A DNA stretch of 64,000 nt from Verrucomicrobiota bacterium (GTDB lineage: Bacteria > Verrucomicrobiota > Verrucomicrobiia > JABWAM01): contig JAHFSY010000012.1 in assembly GCA_023269615.1 (NCBI GenBank), positions 1 to 64,000 on the forward strand, read 5' to 3'. Shown one piece after another: positions 15,198-22,860 of this stretch. Under the pieces are notes generated by a model, which was not told the DNA's origin, made no database searches, and was given only the letters and a program-made list of their open reading frames with translations. How positions within the stretch are numbered: position 1 is the first letter of the stretch; each line of letters opens with the position of its first letter. Both the position numbers and the translations under genes were made by a program.

Positions 15198-16514
15198 ATG
15201 TACACGGAGCAGTATAAAAAGAAACTGACAACACCCGGGCAGGCGATCCAATGCATTGCGAGGAAATGTAACATTGCTTTTGGCATGGCTGTGTCCCAGC
15301 CTCCGGCCCTGCTTAAAGCCATTGCCGACCGGGCCAGGGCCAAGGGGTTCGACGAACTCAGGGTTTATTATCTGCATGCGGAAGAACCGGCGAATAATAC
15401 GATTTTGCAGTATGAGCTGATGGATGTCATCAAGCCGCATCCCGGTTTTTTAGGTGGCAAGGAACGGGCGCTGATGAAGCAAGGTGATGCCGATGGTGGC
15501 CGCAAGGTTATTTTTTACGTGCCCAACTCGTTCAGTCACATCCCGCGCTATTTTCGCGAGAACGTCGAGCTCGACACATGCGTGGTGACAGTCAGTCCCA
15601 TGGATAAAGCCGGCTATTTCACGCTGGGCACCAACAACGACTATACCTCCACCGCTGCGAAAGTTGCCAAAAATCTCATTGTGGAAGTGAATGACAAAAT
15701 GCCACGGGTATTTGGCGATTCATTGATTCACGTTTCTGAAGTCGACGCCATCGTGGAACATTCAGCGCCATTGGTTGCCCTTGTTCCCCGGCCGCCTTTG
15801 CCTGAGGATGAAATCATCGGCCGTGACATCGCGAAGTTGGTCCCCGATGGCGCGGCGATCCAGATGGGCGTTGGCGGTGTGCCAGATGCCGTTTGCAAAT
15901 ATCTGACCCAGCACAATGACCTGGGAATACATTCCGAGCTATTGTCACCAGGAATGGTTGAACTGGTTAAGCAAGGCGTTGTAACTGGTAAACGTAAGAA
16001 ACTCAATCATGGCAAGCACGTGTTTACATTGGCTTTTGGAGATCAAGAGATGTATGACTATATGAACGATAATCCGGCGATGGAGAGCTATCCTGTCGAT
16101 TACGTCAACAATCCGTCCATCATATCCCAAAATGACAACGTGATTTCTGTCAATGCCTTGATAGAAATCGATCTATATGGCCAGGTAAATGCCGAGGATA
16201 TTCATGGCAGGCAATTTGGCGGCCCAGGCGGGCAGAACGACTTTGTCAGGGGGGCTTATTTGTCCAATGGCGGCAAATCAATCCTGGCGTTTGAATCCAC
16301 GACGAAGCAGGGCCAGATCAGCAAGATTGTGCCCAAACTCAGCGGGGTGGTAACAGACCTGCGTATTGATACCCAGTATGTTGCAACTGAATACGGTGTC
16401 ATTAACCTAAAGGGGCTGTCTTCACGAGAGCGAGCCCGACAGTTGATATCCATCGCCCATCCTGCTTTTCGTGATGAGTTGACCGAGCAGGGTAAAAAGC
16501 TAAGCTTTTTCTGA
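15198..16514 (+). CDS. ict: Acetyl-CoA hydrolase/transferase family CoA-transferase, probably itaconate CoA-transferase
   Basis: 438 residues from ATG 15198. This is a class I CoA-transferase of the 4-hydroxybutyrate/RipA type: two Rossmann-like halves, the GGVPDAVCKYL loop near 226-236, the catalytic Glu in ALIEIDLYGQVNAE (Glu323), and GGPGGQNDFVRGA at 341-353. It would load itaconate with CoA from succinyl- or acetyl-CoA, the first step of the pathway completed by the two preceding genes. Order is ccl-ich-ict with 4-bp or tighter spacing, so one transcript is expected. Butyrate or 4-hydroxybutyrate transfer is the main alternative specificity. Confidence 0.8.
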   Translation: MYTEQYKKKLTTPGQAIQCIARKCNIAFGMAVSQPPALLKAIADRARAKGFDELRVYYLHAEEPANNTILQYELMDVIKPHPGFLGGKERALMKQGDADGGRKVIFYVPNSFSHIPRYFRENVELDTCVVTVSPMDKAGYFTLGTNNDYTSTAAKVAKNLIVEVNDKMPRVFGDSLIHVSEVDAIVEHSAPLVALVPRPPLPEDEIIGRDIAKLVPDGAAIQMGVGGVPDAVCKYLTQHNDLGIHSELLSPGMVELVKQGVVTGKRKKLNHGKHVFTLAFGDQEMYDYMNDNPAMESYPVDYVNNPSIISQNDNVISVNALIEIDLYGQVNAEDIHGRQFGGPGGQNDFVRGAYLSNGGKSILAFESTTKQGQISKIVPKLSGVVTDLRIDTQYVATEYGVINLKGLSSRERARQLISIAHPAFRDELTEQGKKLSFF

Positions 16515-16528
16515 ATGCCGAGATCGCC

Positions 16529-16568
16529 AATATCCGACCGGCTTCCGCATCACCTTTTTGTCATGCTC
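16529..16568 (+). repeat. S repeat, copy 4
   Basis: TATCCGACCGGCTTCCGCAT followed by CACCTTTTTGTCAT; two substitutions from the consensus core. It lies 14 bp after the stop of the CoA-transferase gene and 22 bp before the ankyrin gene. Confidence 0.6.
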
Positions 16569-16590
16569 CAATCGTCATTTCAACCGGCAA

Positions 16591-17676
16591 ATGAAAAAGC
16601 GAAACTCTAGACGGTTGATCACCTTGGTTCACCCAACGCTGTTTGTATCGACAGCATTCCTGTTTCTAATCGGCGCGGTTCCTGTCAACGCCAGTGATGG
16701 TGCCGCCCGTGCTGGGAAGAAGGTTCGCGGTCTCCTCGGGGATGATGCCGGGGGAGCGGCATTGATGAATGCTGTCGAGAAGGGAGACTTTGAAGCGGCT
16801 GACCGGCTGATAGCCGGGGGAGAGGATGTGAACGCCGCATTTGGTGAGTGTGAAACCCAATTGGAAGTTGCCGCCGCAAGGGGAAACGCAAAGGGCGTCA
16901 GATATTTGATCTCGAAGGGTGCCGACATTAATCTGAAAACGGGGCACCCAAGCAGGGCACTACGCGGAGCAGCCTGGAAAAATCACCTTGATTGCGTCCA
17001 AGAAATTCTCTCCCACTTCCACGATAAAAAGGCGCGGGAAACGGCCATGGTGAATGCTTTTGTCACTGCGGCTAGTGGGGGAGCCATGGATGTTGTGAAA
17101 GCGTTGATTGAAATGAAAGTGGATGTGAATGCACATGCTGATGAAAGGCCCTGGACGTATAACCGGTTCACAGCACTTCAACTGGTGTTGTCGGATGCCG
17201 GCGGGCCTGACAAGGTAAACTTCGACATGGCCGACTTCTTGATCGAGCATGGAGTGGATGTGAATACGCATATCCGCTACCTCTTGTGGGAAACCTGTTT
17301 GACCCATGCGTCAGCAAGTGGTCAGACGGAGGTTGTGAAATATTTGATAGCCAAGGGCGCTCACTTTGACCGGGAAACGGGCTCCCCTTGCCACGCGATC
17401 CAAGAGGCGGCTTCGCACAGTCGTCTTGAATGCGTCGAAGAAATCCTGTCACATTTTGAGAGCGAGAAAGCCAGGAAGACAGCCATGGCAAACGCATGGG
17501 TTGCGGCGGCGTCCAAGGAGGGGTTTAAGTCTGAAAACCGTCTGGAGATACTGAAGGCGCTGGCGGACATGGAGGTGGATGTCAATGCAAGGAACGCGGA
17601 CGGCAAGACAGCGCTTCAGGTTGCCAGTGAGCCGGAAGTGGTTGAGTACCTGAAATCGGTGGGTGCCAAGAAATAG
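16591..17676 (+). CDS. Exported ankyrin-repeat protein
   Basis: 361 residues from ATG 16591, with a basic start and a hydrophobic segment ending Val-Asn-Ala-Ser, probably a signal peptide. About nine degenerate ankyrin units follow (ALMNAVEKGDFEAADRLIAGGEDVN; VVKYLIAKGAHFD; the last ALQVASEPEVVEYLKSVGAKK). Ankyrin stacks bind proteins; periplasmic ankyrin proteins often accompany catalases or act as immunity or scaffold factors, but no partner is evident here. It is preceded by S repeat copy 4 and followed 9 bp later by a small exported protein, possibly its operon partner. Confidence 0.75.
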   Translation: MKKRNSRRLITLVHPTLFVSTAFLFLIGAVPVNASDGAARAGKKVRGLLGDDAGGAALMNAVEKGDFEAADRLIAGGEDVNAAFGECETQLEVAAARGNAKGVRYLISKGADINLKTGHPSRALRGAAWKNHLDCVQEILSHFHDKKARETAMVNAFVTAASGGAMDVVKALIEMKVDVNAHADERPWTYNRFTALQLVLSDAGGPDKVNFDMADFLIEHGVDVNTHIRYLLWETCLTHASASGQTEVVKYLIAKGAHFDRETGSPCHAIQEAASHSRLECVEEILSHFESEKARKTAMANAWVAAASKEGFKSENRLEILKALADMEVDVNARNADGKTALQVASEPEVVEYLKSVGAKK

Positions 17677-17685
17677 GACCACATC

Positions 17686-17973
17686 ATGAAACAATCTCTG
17701 CTTTGTATTGGAATGCTTCTCTTCGCTTGTGCGCATGCAAACGCAATCGAACCAAACATGAGGATACGCAATGTCACCATCCACGCTGTCACGGTGGTTG
17801 ATGAAAGTGTCTTTATTATTGTTTCTGGGGAGTGCTTTTTAGACGATCCCCGCGGCGACCATGGAGTCACGAAGTTTAAAGCAACAAAACTAGTGATCAT
17901 TGTTCGAGGCTATGTCGCACCCATGCCAACATTCGATCCGCGCGATGATTGGCTTATCCCAGCAAAGAAATAG
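17686..17973 (+). CDS. Small exported protein, hypothetical
   Basis: 95 residues with a clear signal peptide (MKQSLLCIGMLLFACAHANA). The mature 75 residues form a beta-rich domain with one Cys and a DPRGDHGVTKF loop. It starts 9 bp after the ankyrin gene, so joint expression is likely. No family is recognised. Confidence 0.6.
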   Translation: MKQSLLCIGMLLFACAHANAIEPNMRIRNVTIHAVTVVDESVFIIVSGECFLDDPRGDHGVTKFKATKLVIIVRGYVAPMPTFDPRDDWLIPAKK

Positions 17974-18085
17974 GTGAACAATCCCAAGCCACTTCGCGAG
18001 CTTCAATGTTATCGCACACGCCTGCTGCTGGATGGGAAAGATACGCAGGGGTTCATTTGCTCGCATTTGGGAATATGAAAACGAG

Positions 18086-18143
18086 GCCCAACAAGCTCGT
18101 TCAGCTCCTAACGCCGCTACGCGTCGCGGCTGACGAGTGACGG
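18086..18143 (+). other. attC-like recombination site (integron cassette type)
   Basis: Reading left to right: GCCCAAC fits the RYYYAAC box; CTCGTTCAGC and GCTGACGAG pair as L''/L' with exactly one unpaired T, the extrahelical base typical of attC sites. Between them a GC-rich palindrome ACGCCGCTACGCGTCGCGGCT forms the tip when split as GCCGC..GCGGC. The expected GTTRRRY box on the right is degenerate (GTGACGG). It lies between two unrelated small genes on the same strand. No integron integrase is in the window. Confidence 0.45.
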
Positions 18144-18153
18144 CAGCAAGAAT

Positions 18154-18597
18154 ATGAAATTCAAATCTCTGGCAGGCTTTTACATCGGATTTCCCATGGC
18201 CCTTGTGTTTTTAAACATGCCATTGTCGGCTCTGTCGGGTATGCATCACATGCCTCCATGGGAAACATGGTTTGATTCATTGGGTGAGTGCTGGGGCATG
18301 CTGTGCTTGTTCACATTTTCCGGTCTAGTGCTTCTCTTTGTTCCGAGTATGGTAGCAGGATTTTTAAACAGCATTTCCATATGGCGTGGCTTTTTGGGCA
18401 TCTTCGTCTGCATCATCATGGGTACCTTTTTCATGTATTGTACCCATAATTATTCCCGTCCTGGAACGTTTGGAGTAGTCGCGTATTCTCTGGGTTATGT
18501 CTGCCTGTGCTTCTTTTATCTTGCGGGCACATTTGTCAGGCAATTGACTCAAAGGGCCAAAGGAACTGCATCCAACGCCGCTGCGCGTCGTGGCTGA
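18154..18597 (+). CDS. Small integral membrane protein, hypothetical
   Basis: 147 residues with four predicted TM helices (about 7-27, 45-70, 78-100, 105-130) and a basic C-terminal tail (RQLTQRAKGTASNAAARRG). The tail and stop codon are encoded by the attC-like core at 18574-18597, as is common for integron cassette genes whose 3' end lies in the site. No recognised family. Confidence 0.6.
   Translation: MKFKSLAGFYIGFPMALVFLNMPLSALSGMHHMPPWETWFDSLGECWGMLCLFTFSGLVLLFVPSMVAGFLNSISIWRGFLGIFVCIIMGTFFMYCTHNYSRPGTFGVVAYSLGYVCLCFFYLAGTFVRQLTQRAKGTASNAAARRG
18574..18597 (+). other. Second copy of the attC-like core
   Basis: AACGCCGCTGCGCGTCG followed by TGGCTGA, identical to the site at 18110-18133 except for two positions that preserve the hairpin. 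Flanking pairing arms are not evident, so this is either a decayed site or only the conserved tip. Confidence 0.4.
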
Positions 18598-18613
18598 GGA
18601 ATGATGAGAAAGT

Positions 18614-19114
18614 ATGAAACCACCGCAACGCGTTTTTGGATTTCCCGCACATTGGCAGGCCGGCGTTGCTCCTCGGGCTGTCGCCGACCTCGACATCGCT
18701 GGATTTCATGTTCGCGCGCTTCGTTGGGAGTGCAGTGACGTCCGTGTCGAAGGCCTGGAACCGTGGACGGACGGGCATCTTATCTCCTTTGTTGTTTTAG
18801 GTGGAGGCGAAGAGCGGTCGCTGTCTCAGCAGGGTAGTGTCTTCTACCAGGAAGAAGGGTTCCAGCTATTGACCTCACTGGAGAAGAAGTTTAAGCAGGG
18901 GGATGGTGTCTCGGCACCCAAATGGCATAAGAGTTATCGGCACTGGCCAGTTGCAGGAAGTGTTTCCTTTGAGTTCGTGGGCCAAGGCTATTTCGACACG
19001 CAGGTGGCTTATCTTTTTAGGCATCAGTCCTCGAATCAGCTCGCGATTTTCACCGATGAAATCAACCGCCAAGATGCGGAGGAGCATTACGCCGATGAAG
19101 AAAGAAGAGGCTAA
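18614..19114 (+). CDS. Hypothetical protein
   Basis: 166 residues, soluble, Trp- and aromatic-rich, without signal peptide or recognised motif. It begins 16 bp after the preceding stop, directly behind the attC-like core. Composition matches the neighbours. It may be a cassette gene; the function is unknown. Confidence 0.55.
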   Translation: MKPPQRVFGFPAHWQAGVAPRAVADLDIAGFHVRALRWECSDVRVEGLEPWTDGHLISFVVLGGGEERSLSQQGSVFYQEEGFQLLTSLEKKFKQGDGVSAPKWHKSYRHWPVAGSVSFEFVGQGYFDTQVAYLFRHQSSNQLAIFTDEINRQDAEEHYADEERRG

Positions 19115-19149
19115 CACTGATTGTTGACAGCAAAAACCAAAGGACATTT

Positions 19150-19371
19150 ATGCGATTTCTAAACTGGAATCACCGAAAGGTTCAGAATCTCACACCATGG
19201 GAGATTTGGGGATTCATCGCTGGCCGGGTGTTTATGAGTTTTGGACTTGGAGTTTTGGCGGTGCAGTATTATCCGCTGATAGCCGTCCCACTTGGAATTC
19301 CCACGTTGGTTCTTGGGATTGCTTGTCTCCTCTTCGCTGCCAAAGGGTTCACGCGGAAGGAGCGGCCATGA
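19150..19371 (+). CDS. Small two-TM membrane protein, hypothetical
   Basis: 73 residues: a basic N-terminus, two hydrophobic helices (about 20-43 and 45-65) joined by YYPLIAVPLGIP, and a charged C-terminus. Its spacing to the flanking genes is 35 and 60 bp. No recognised family; the coding call rests on the membrane pattern and on position in the same-strand run. Confidence 0.5.
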   Translation: MRFLNWNHRKVQNLTPWEIWGFIAGRVFMSFGLGVLAVQYYPLIAVPLGIPTLVLGIACLLFAAKGFTRKERP

Positions 19372-19431
19372 CTACAGCGCCTAGCAGAGCATGAAAAGGT
19401 TGACTGTGGTCGTTGCCGCCATTCACACATT

Positions 19432-19965
19432 ATGAAAACATTGATTATTTGGATCGTTCTCATCCTGTTTTGCACGCACGGCATGCTCAACGCGATTGAG
19501 CTTGCCGAGCCGCGGATGCAAGTACTCAAATCCAAACGAGAGTTGCGATTGTTCGACGGTGACAGACTCATCAAAACTTACCACGTGGCTCTTGGCAAAA
19601 ACCCTGTCACTCGCAAGGAGCGCGAGGGGGACAAAGCCACGCCCGAGGGTTCCTATTTTGTCTGCCTGAAGAACCCGAAAAGCAAATATCACCTTGCCTT
19701 GGCCATCAGCTATCCCGGGCCTGCTGACGCCGAACGAGGCTTCAAGGCTGGTCTCATTTCCGACGCAGAGCGCAAAGCGATTTTGCTTGCGGACAAAAAT
19801 GGGAAAACTCCGCCCTGGAACACAAAGCTCGGGGGTGCAATTTGCGTGCACGGCAATGGTTCCAAGCCCGACTGGACATGGGGCTGTGTTGCGCTCGATA
19901 ATCCCGACATCGAAGAGTTATATCGTCTTATTCCTGTGGGCACACCGATCACGATTGATCCATAA
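19432..19965 (+). CDS. L,D-transpeptidase (YkuD domain) family protein
   Basis: 177 residues with a signal peptide (MKTLIIWIVLILFCTHGMLNA). The YkuD fold is clear: ELRLFDGDRLIKTYHVALGKNP, ATPEGSYFVCLKNPKSKYH, then ICVHGNGSKPDWTWGCVAL, which carries the catalytic His and Cys (HxxG..x8-GCV). These periplasmic enzymes cross-link peptidoglycan stem peptides or attach proteins to them; small single-domain forms are often accessory. It is the last gene before element B and may be cargo of the bracketed block. Confidence 0.85.
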   Translation: MKTLIIWIVLILFCTHGMLNAIELAEPRMQVLKSKRELRLFDGDRLIKTYHVALGKNPVTRKEREGDKATPEGSYFVCLKNPKSKYHLALAISYPGPADAERGFKAGLISDAERKAILLADKNGKTPPWNTKLGGAICVHGNGSKPDWTWGCVALDNPDIEELYRLIPVGTPITIDP

Positions 19966-19989
19966 TCCAAGACCACGTCCAGAGAAGGA

Positions 19990-20203
19990 CATGGCTTACG
20001 CATTTGGAATCGGCTCGTCGTTCTTGTGTCTCTTGTGCCTCTTTGTGGCCATTTTCCGCGTGCCGAACAGACGGATTGGCCGCAAAGAGGCACAAGAGAC
20101 ACAAGGTAACCACCCAGCATCCCGATTTTTCATCGGCGGATTGTGATCAAGACCTACCCATCCAGATTTGGAAGAAGCTCGGAGTCCAAACGCGTAAGCC
20201 CTG
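19990..20203 (-). mobile_element. Foldback (MITE-like) element B, inverted copy of A
   Basis: A 214-bp element with terminal repeats GGCTTACGCATTTGGA and TCCAAACGCGTAAGCCCTG. Its reverse complement matches element A from end to end apart from a roughly 42-bp internal insertion or deletion. Internally, TGTGTCTCTTGTGCCTC is mirrored by GAGGCACAAGAGACACA. A and B therefore bracket 7.2 kb in inverted orientation. Confidence 0.75.
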
Positions 20204-20255
20204 GATTCGCGCGTCTCACGGCTTGGATTTCAAATCTCAAATTTGAGATCTCAAA
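20204..20255 (+). repeat. P repeat, copy 3
   Basis: CGCGCGTCTCACGGCTTGGA then AAATCTCAAATTTGAGATCT and CAAATCACG. It starts where element B ends and stops at the stop codon of the isomerase gene, so it may serve as a shared hairpin terminator. Confidence 0.65.
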
Positions 20256-20783
20256 TCACGCTTTTACGGAGCTGGCGGCCACAATCTTGATGCTTTCGAC
20301 GCCGACGCGCTGGGTGGGCTGGCTTTTTTCGCCGCCGCGGCTGCCCTGGGTCGGGGTGTCGCCGAGTTTGCCGAGGACATCATCGCCCTTCAGCAAGGTG
20401 CCGAATGCGGTGTATTGCTTGTCGAGAAATTTTGCGTCGGCGAGGCAGATGAAGAACTGGCTGCCGGCCGAGTCGGGGTCCTGGGACCGGGCCATGGAGA
20501 GGACGCCGCGCACGTGGGGGCGGTCGTTGAACTCGGCCTTGATCCGGTAGCCGGGACTGCCGGTGCCCACCATGGGGTCGTTCGTTTTGCTGAGTGGATC
20601 GCCGCCCTGGATCATGAAGCCTTTCACGATGCGATGGAACGCCGTGCCGTCATAGAATCCTTCCTTCGCAAGCTTCTTGAAGTTTTCGACGGTTTTGGGT
20701 GCGACATCGGACCAGAAGGCGACGACCATTTCGCCGTGGGCGGTTTTGATGATTGCGACTTCGTCGTTGGGGGCGGAGGCCAT
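20256..20783 (-). CDS. Peptidyl-prolyl cis-trans isomerase, cyclophilin type
   Basis: 175 residues from the ATG at 20783, which has a good GGAA-containing ribosome site; longer in-frame starts upstream run through repeats. It is a cytoplasmic cyclophilin: AxHGEMVVAFWSDVAPKTVENF, FHRIVKGFMIQGGDP (catalytic Arg), GVLSMARSQDPDSAGSQFFI and the Q-F-F-I active site. It accelerates prolyl isomerisation in protein folding. No signal peptide. Transcribed towards element B. Confidence 0.93.
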   Translation of the reverse strand: MASAPNDEVAIIKTAHGEMVVAFWSDVAPKTVENFKKLAKEGFYDGTAFHRIVKGFMIQGGDPLSKTNDPMVGTGSPGYRIKAEFNDRPHVRGVLSMARSQDPDSAGSQFFICLADAKFLDKQYTAFGTLLKGDDVLGKLGDTPTQGSRGGEKSQPTQRVGVESIKIVAASSVKA

Positions 20784-20883
20784 GGGGTTCCTTTCGTGAA
20801 GATTGGTTGTGGAGTCAATCTGCCATGAAACAGGTTCTGGCGAAAAGAAGAATCGAACATTGGGGCGCAGCGGCGGCGGCAGA

Positions 20884-20925
20884 ATATAAACCACGGAGAC
20901 ACGGAGAGCACGGAGGAGGAAGAGG
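20884..20925 (+). repeat. CACGGAG-type intergenic repeat
   Basis: ACCACGGAGACACGGAGAGC followed by ACGGAGG; the same motif recurs at about 22100 and 35430. The gene-free stretch 20783-21229 contains this repeat, a 44-bp palindrome and an R1 repeat, and nothing coding. Confidence 0.6.
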
Positions 20926-20996
20926 CGACAGCGCAGAAATCAGAGAGGTTCGCGCAAAGGCGCAAAGGCGCAAAGTTTTCGGAAAAGAAGACGGAC

Positions 20997-21040
20997 GGTC
21001 GCTTCACGCATCGCAGCACGCTGCGATGCGTGAAGCGACC
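20997..21040. repeat. 44-bp perfect palindrome
   Basis: Arms of 21 bp (GGTCGCTTCACGCATCGCAG+C and its exact complement) around a 2-base centre. It lies 22 bp left of R1 repeat copy 1. Comparable but different palindromes flank the R1 copies at 60582 and 63772. Confidence 0.85.
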
Positions 21041-21061
21041 ACATGCCTTTAGGGGATGGGG

Positions 21062-21170
21062 GCTTTGCGCCTTTGCGTCTTCTCGCCTCGCCAAAGCCTA
21101 CGGCGTAGCGCGGGTGCGCGAAACTTTCCGAAAATCTGCGTCGGTCTGCGTCAATCTGCGGAGAACCTTG
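21062..21170 (+). repeat. R1 repeat, copy 1
   Basis: GCTTTGCGCCTTTGCGTCTT, CTCGCCTCGCCAAAGCCTAC, GGCGTAGCGCGGGTGCGCG, then CTTTCCGAAAATCTGCG and a CTGCGTCAATCTGCGGAGAA tail. Other copies are at 21985, 34305, 60582 and 63772, all intergenic. Confidence 0.75.
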
Positions 21171-21228
21171 GGGCTCAAGGGATGATCGGGATTGATTTTT
21201 CGGGTTTTGGAATTCATGGTTTCAAGCC

Positions 21229-21975
21229 ATGAAACTTGATCTGACTGGAAAAGTGGCGCTGGTGACCGGGGCTGGACGTGGAATCGGGCGCGCGGTGGCC
21301 GTGGCGTTTGCGCGCGCGGGCGCGGACGTCGCCTGCGTGAGCCGCACGGAGGCCAACTCGAAACAGGCCGCGGATGAAGTCATCGCGGCGGGACGCAAGG
21401 CGCATCCTTACACGGTGGATGTTGCGAAGGCGGCGGAAGTGGACGGCGTGGTTGAAAAAATTCTGGCTGATTTCGGGCGCGTGGATGTGCTCGTCAACAA
21501 CGCCGGCATCACGCGCGACGGGCTATTGATGCGCATGCCCGAGGCGGATTGGGACGCGGTGCTCGACACGAACCTGGGCGGGGCGTTTCATTTCACGCGG
21601 GCGTTGAGCCGCGGGATGCTCAAGCAGCGCTCAGGAAAAATCATCAACATCACCTCGATCATCGGCCGCATCGGCAACGCGGGGCAGGCGAACTATGCGG
21701 CGTCGAAGGCGGGGTTGATTGGGCTGACCAAATCCGTTGCGAAGGAATTCGGGTCGCGCGGAATCACCTGCAACGCGATCGCACCGGGGTTCATCGAGAC
21801 GGACATGACGGCTGAGTTGAAGGAGGAGATGCGCAAGGCGCTGCTGGAGAGAGTGCCGCTGGGACGCCTGGGGAAAGTGGAGGACATTGCGTCTTGCGCG
21901 GTTTTTCTTGCGAGTTCCGCGGCCGATTATATCACGGGCCAGGTGTTCACGGTGGATGGCGGGATGGTGATGTAG
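21229..21975 (+). CDS. fabG: 3-oxoacyl-[acyl-carrier-protein] reductase
   Basis: 248 residues, a full-length classical SDR: TGAGRGIG NADP loop at 14-21, NNAG at about 90, the catalytic Ser/Tyr/Lys in INITSIIG...ANYAASKAG, IAPGFIETDM after it, and the ITGQVFTVDGGMVM C-terminus that is near-diagnostic of FabG. It reduces 3-oxoacyl-ACP in fatty acid elongation. It stands alone here, without acpP or fabF next to it; repeats lie on both sides. Confidence 0.92.
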   Translation: MKLDLTGKVALVTGAGRGIGRAVAVAFARAGADVACVSRTEANSKQAADEVIAAGRKAHPYTVDVAKAAEVDGVVEKILADFGRVDVLVNNAGITRDGLLMRMPEADWDAVLDTNLGGAFHFTRALSRGMLKQRSGKIINITSIIGRIGNAGQANYAASKAGLIGLTKSVAKEFGSRGITCNAIAPGFIETDMTAELKEEMRKALLERVPLGRLGKVEDIASCAVFLASSAADYITGQVFTVDGGMVM

Positions 21976-21984
21976 AAGAATTTC

Positions 21985-22023
21985 GGATTCTCGCCTCGCC
22001 GAAGCCTACGGCGTAGCGCGGGT
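21985..22023 (+). repeat. R1 repeat, copy 2 (core only)
   Basis: TTCTCGCCTCGCCGAAGCCT followed by ACGGCGTAGCGCGGGTCGG; only the central third of the R1 repeat, directly after fabG. Confidence 0.65.
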
Positions 22024-22030
22024 CGGAATG

Positions 22031-22126
22031 CGGATTGCGGAGTAGCGGGAACTTCCAGCTTCGAACATCGAACGTCCAACAATGAACGGAAGGGGAAAAC
22101 CACGGAGGCACGGAGGGCACGGAGAA
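22031..22126 (+). repeat. 95-bp intergenic repeat, copy 1
   Basis: Contains AGCGGGAACTTCCAGC, ATCGAACGTCCAAC, GGAAGGGGAAAACCACGGAG and GCACGGAGGGCACGGAG. The same blocks in the same order are found at 35365-35460. Confidence 0.65.
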
Positions 22127-22220
22127 CGATCAGCAATCTGATTCAGGATGCAGCGGCATCCAGGAAAGCATTGGTGGCTGAACGCTGAACGCCGAAAGCT
22201 GAAAGCAAAGGGGATCTCTC

Positions 22221-22817
22221 TCAGTTTTTCTTGCGGCGGAAGACATCCACGCGGGCTGGCGGGACGTTGAGCCAGACGACGCTGGATTCGCAGCGGACGA
22301 AATGTTTGAACGGGGATGGGATGTTCCGGCGCACATCGTAGGTGAACTGGATGTAGCATCCATCGGCGTTCATGTGTTCGTGAAGTTGGGCCTCGATCGC
22401 CTTGAGCGTGGAGGAGGGCAGCGATCGGAGCGGGAGGCCGGAGACCACCACGTCAATGCGGCGGGATTTTCCCTGGTGGCGTTTCACAAGTTCTCCAAGG
22501 AAAGAGGCGTCACCCTGGACGATGTTTAGCGTGGGAAAACGTCCCTGCAGAAGATCCGCCAGCTTGGGGGAACGCTCGATGGCGACCAGTTGTTGCGGGG
22601 AGAGCCCGCGTTTGAGGAGGGCGGCAGTGACGACGCCGGTTCCCGCGCCGAGTTCCACCACCAATCCATCGAATGGGGCGGGGACAAATGACGCCATGCG
22701 TGTTGCGAGCCGTTTCGAGCTGGGGATGGCGGCGCCGACATGGCGTGGATTCGAAATCAATTCCGTGACGAACACCCCCACGGAATGAAGATGGCCCGGT
22801 TCGGTGGAGGTTTTCAC
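22221..22817 (-). CDS. SAM-dependent methyltransferase, PmtA-like (phospholipid N-methyltransferase family)
   Basis: 198 residues. It opens with FVTELISNPRHVGAAIPSSKRLATRM, the entry typical of the PmtA/rRNA-dimethylase-like branch. Motif I VVELGAGTGVVTAALL (about 53-68), an acidic AIERSPK loop and GDAS follow, then VSGLPLRSLPSSTLKAI in place of NPPY. This fits phosphatidylethanolamine N-methyltransferases of the rhizobial type, acting at the membrane face. Other small-molecule methyltransferase activity cannot be excluded. Confidence 0.75.
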   Translation of the reverse strand: MKTSTEPGHLHSVGVFVTELISNPRHVGAAIPSSKRLATRMASFVPAPFDGLVVELGAGTGVVTAALLKRGLSPQQLVAIERSPKLADLLQGRFPTLNIVQGDASFLGELVKRHQGKSRRIDVVVSGLPLRSLPSSTLKAIEAQLHEHMNADGCYIQFTYDVRRNIPSPFKHFVRCESSVVWLNVPPARVDVFRRKKN

Positions 22818-22860
22818 TCCGCGTATATACCAGAGGCGGGAGGGGAGAGGTCAAGGAGGA

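Noticed and set aside
18574..18597. Complete second attC site
   Set aside because: Only the hairpin tip matches; the outer pairing arms and core boxes are not recognisable.
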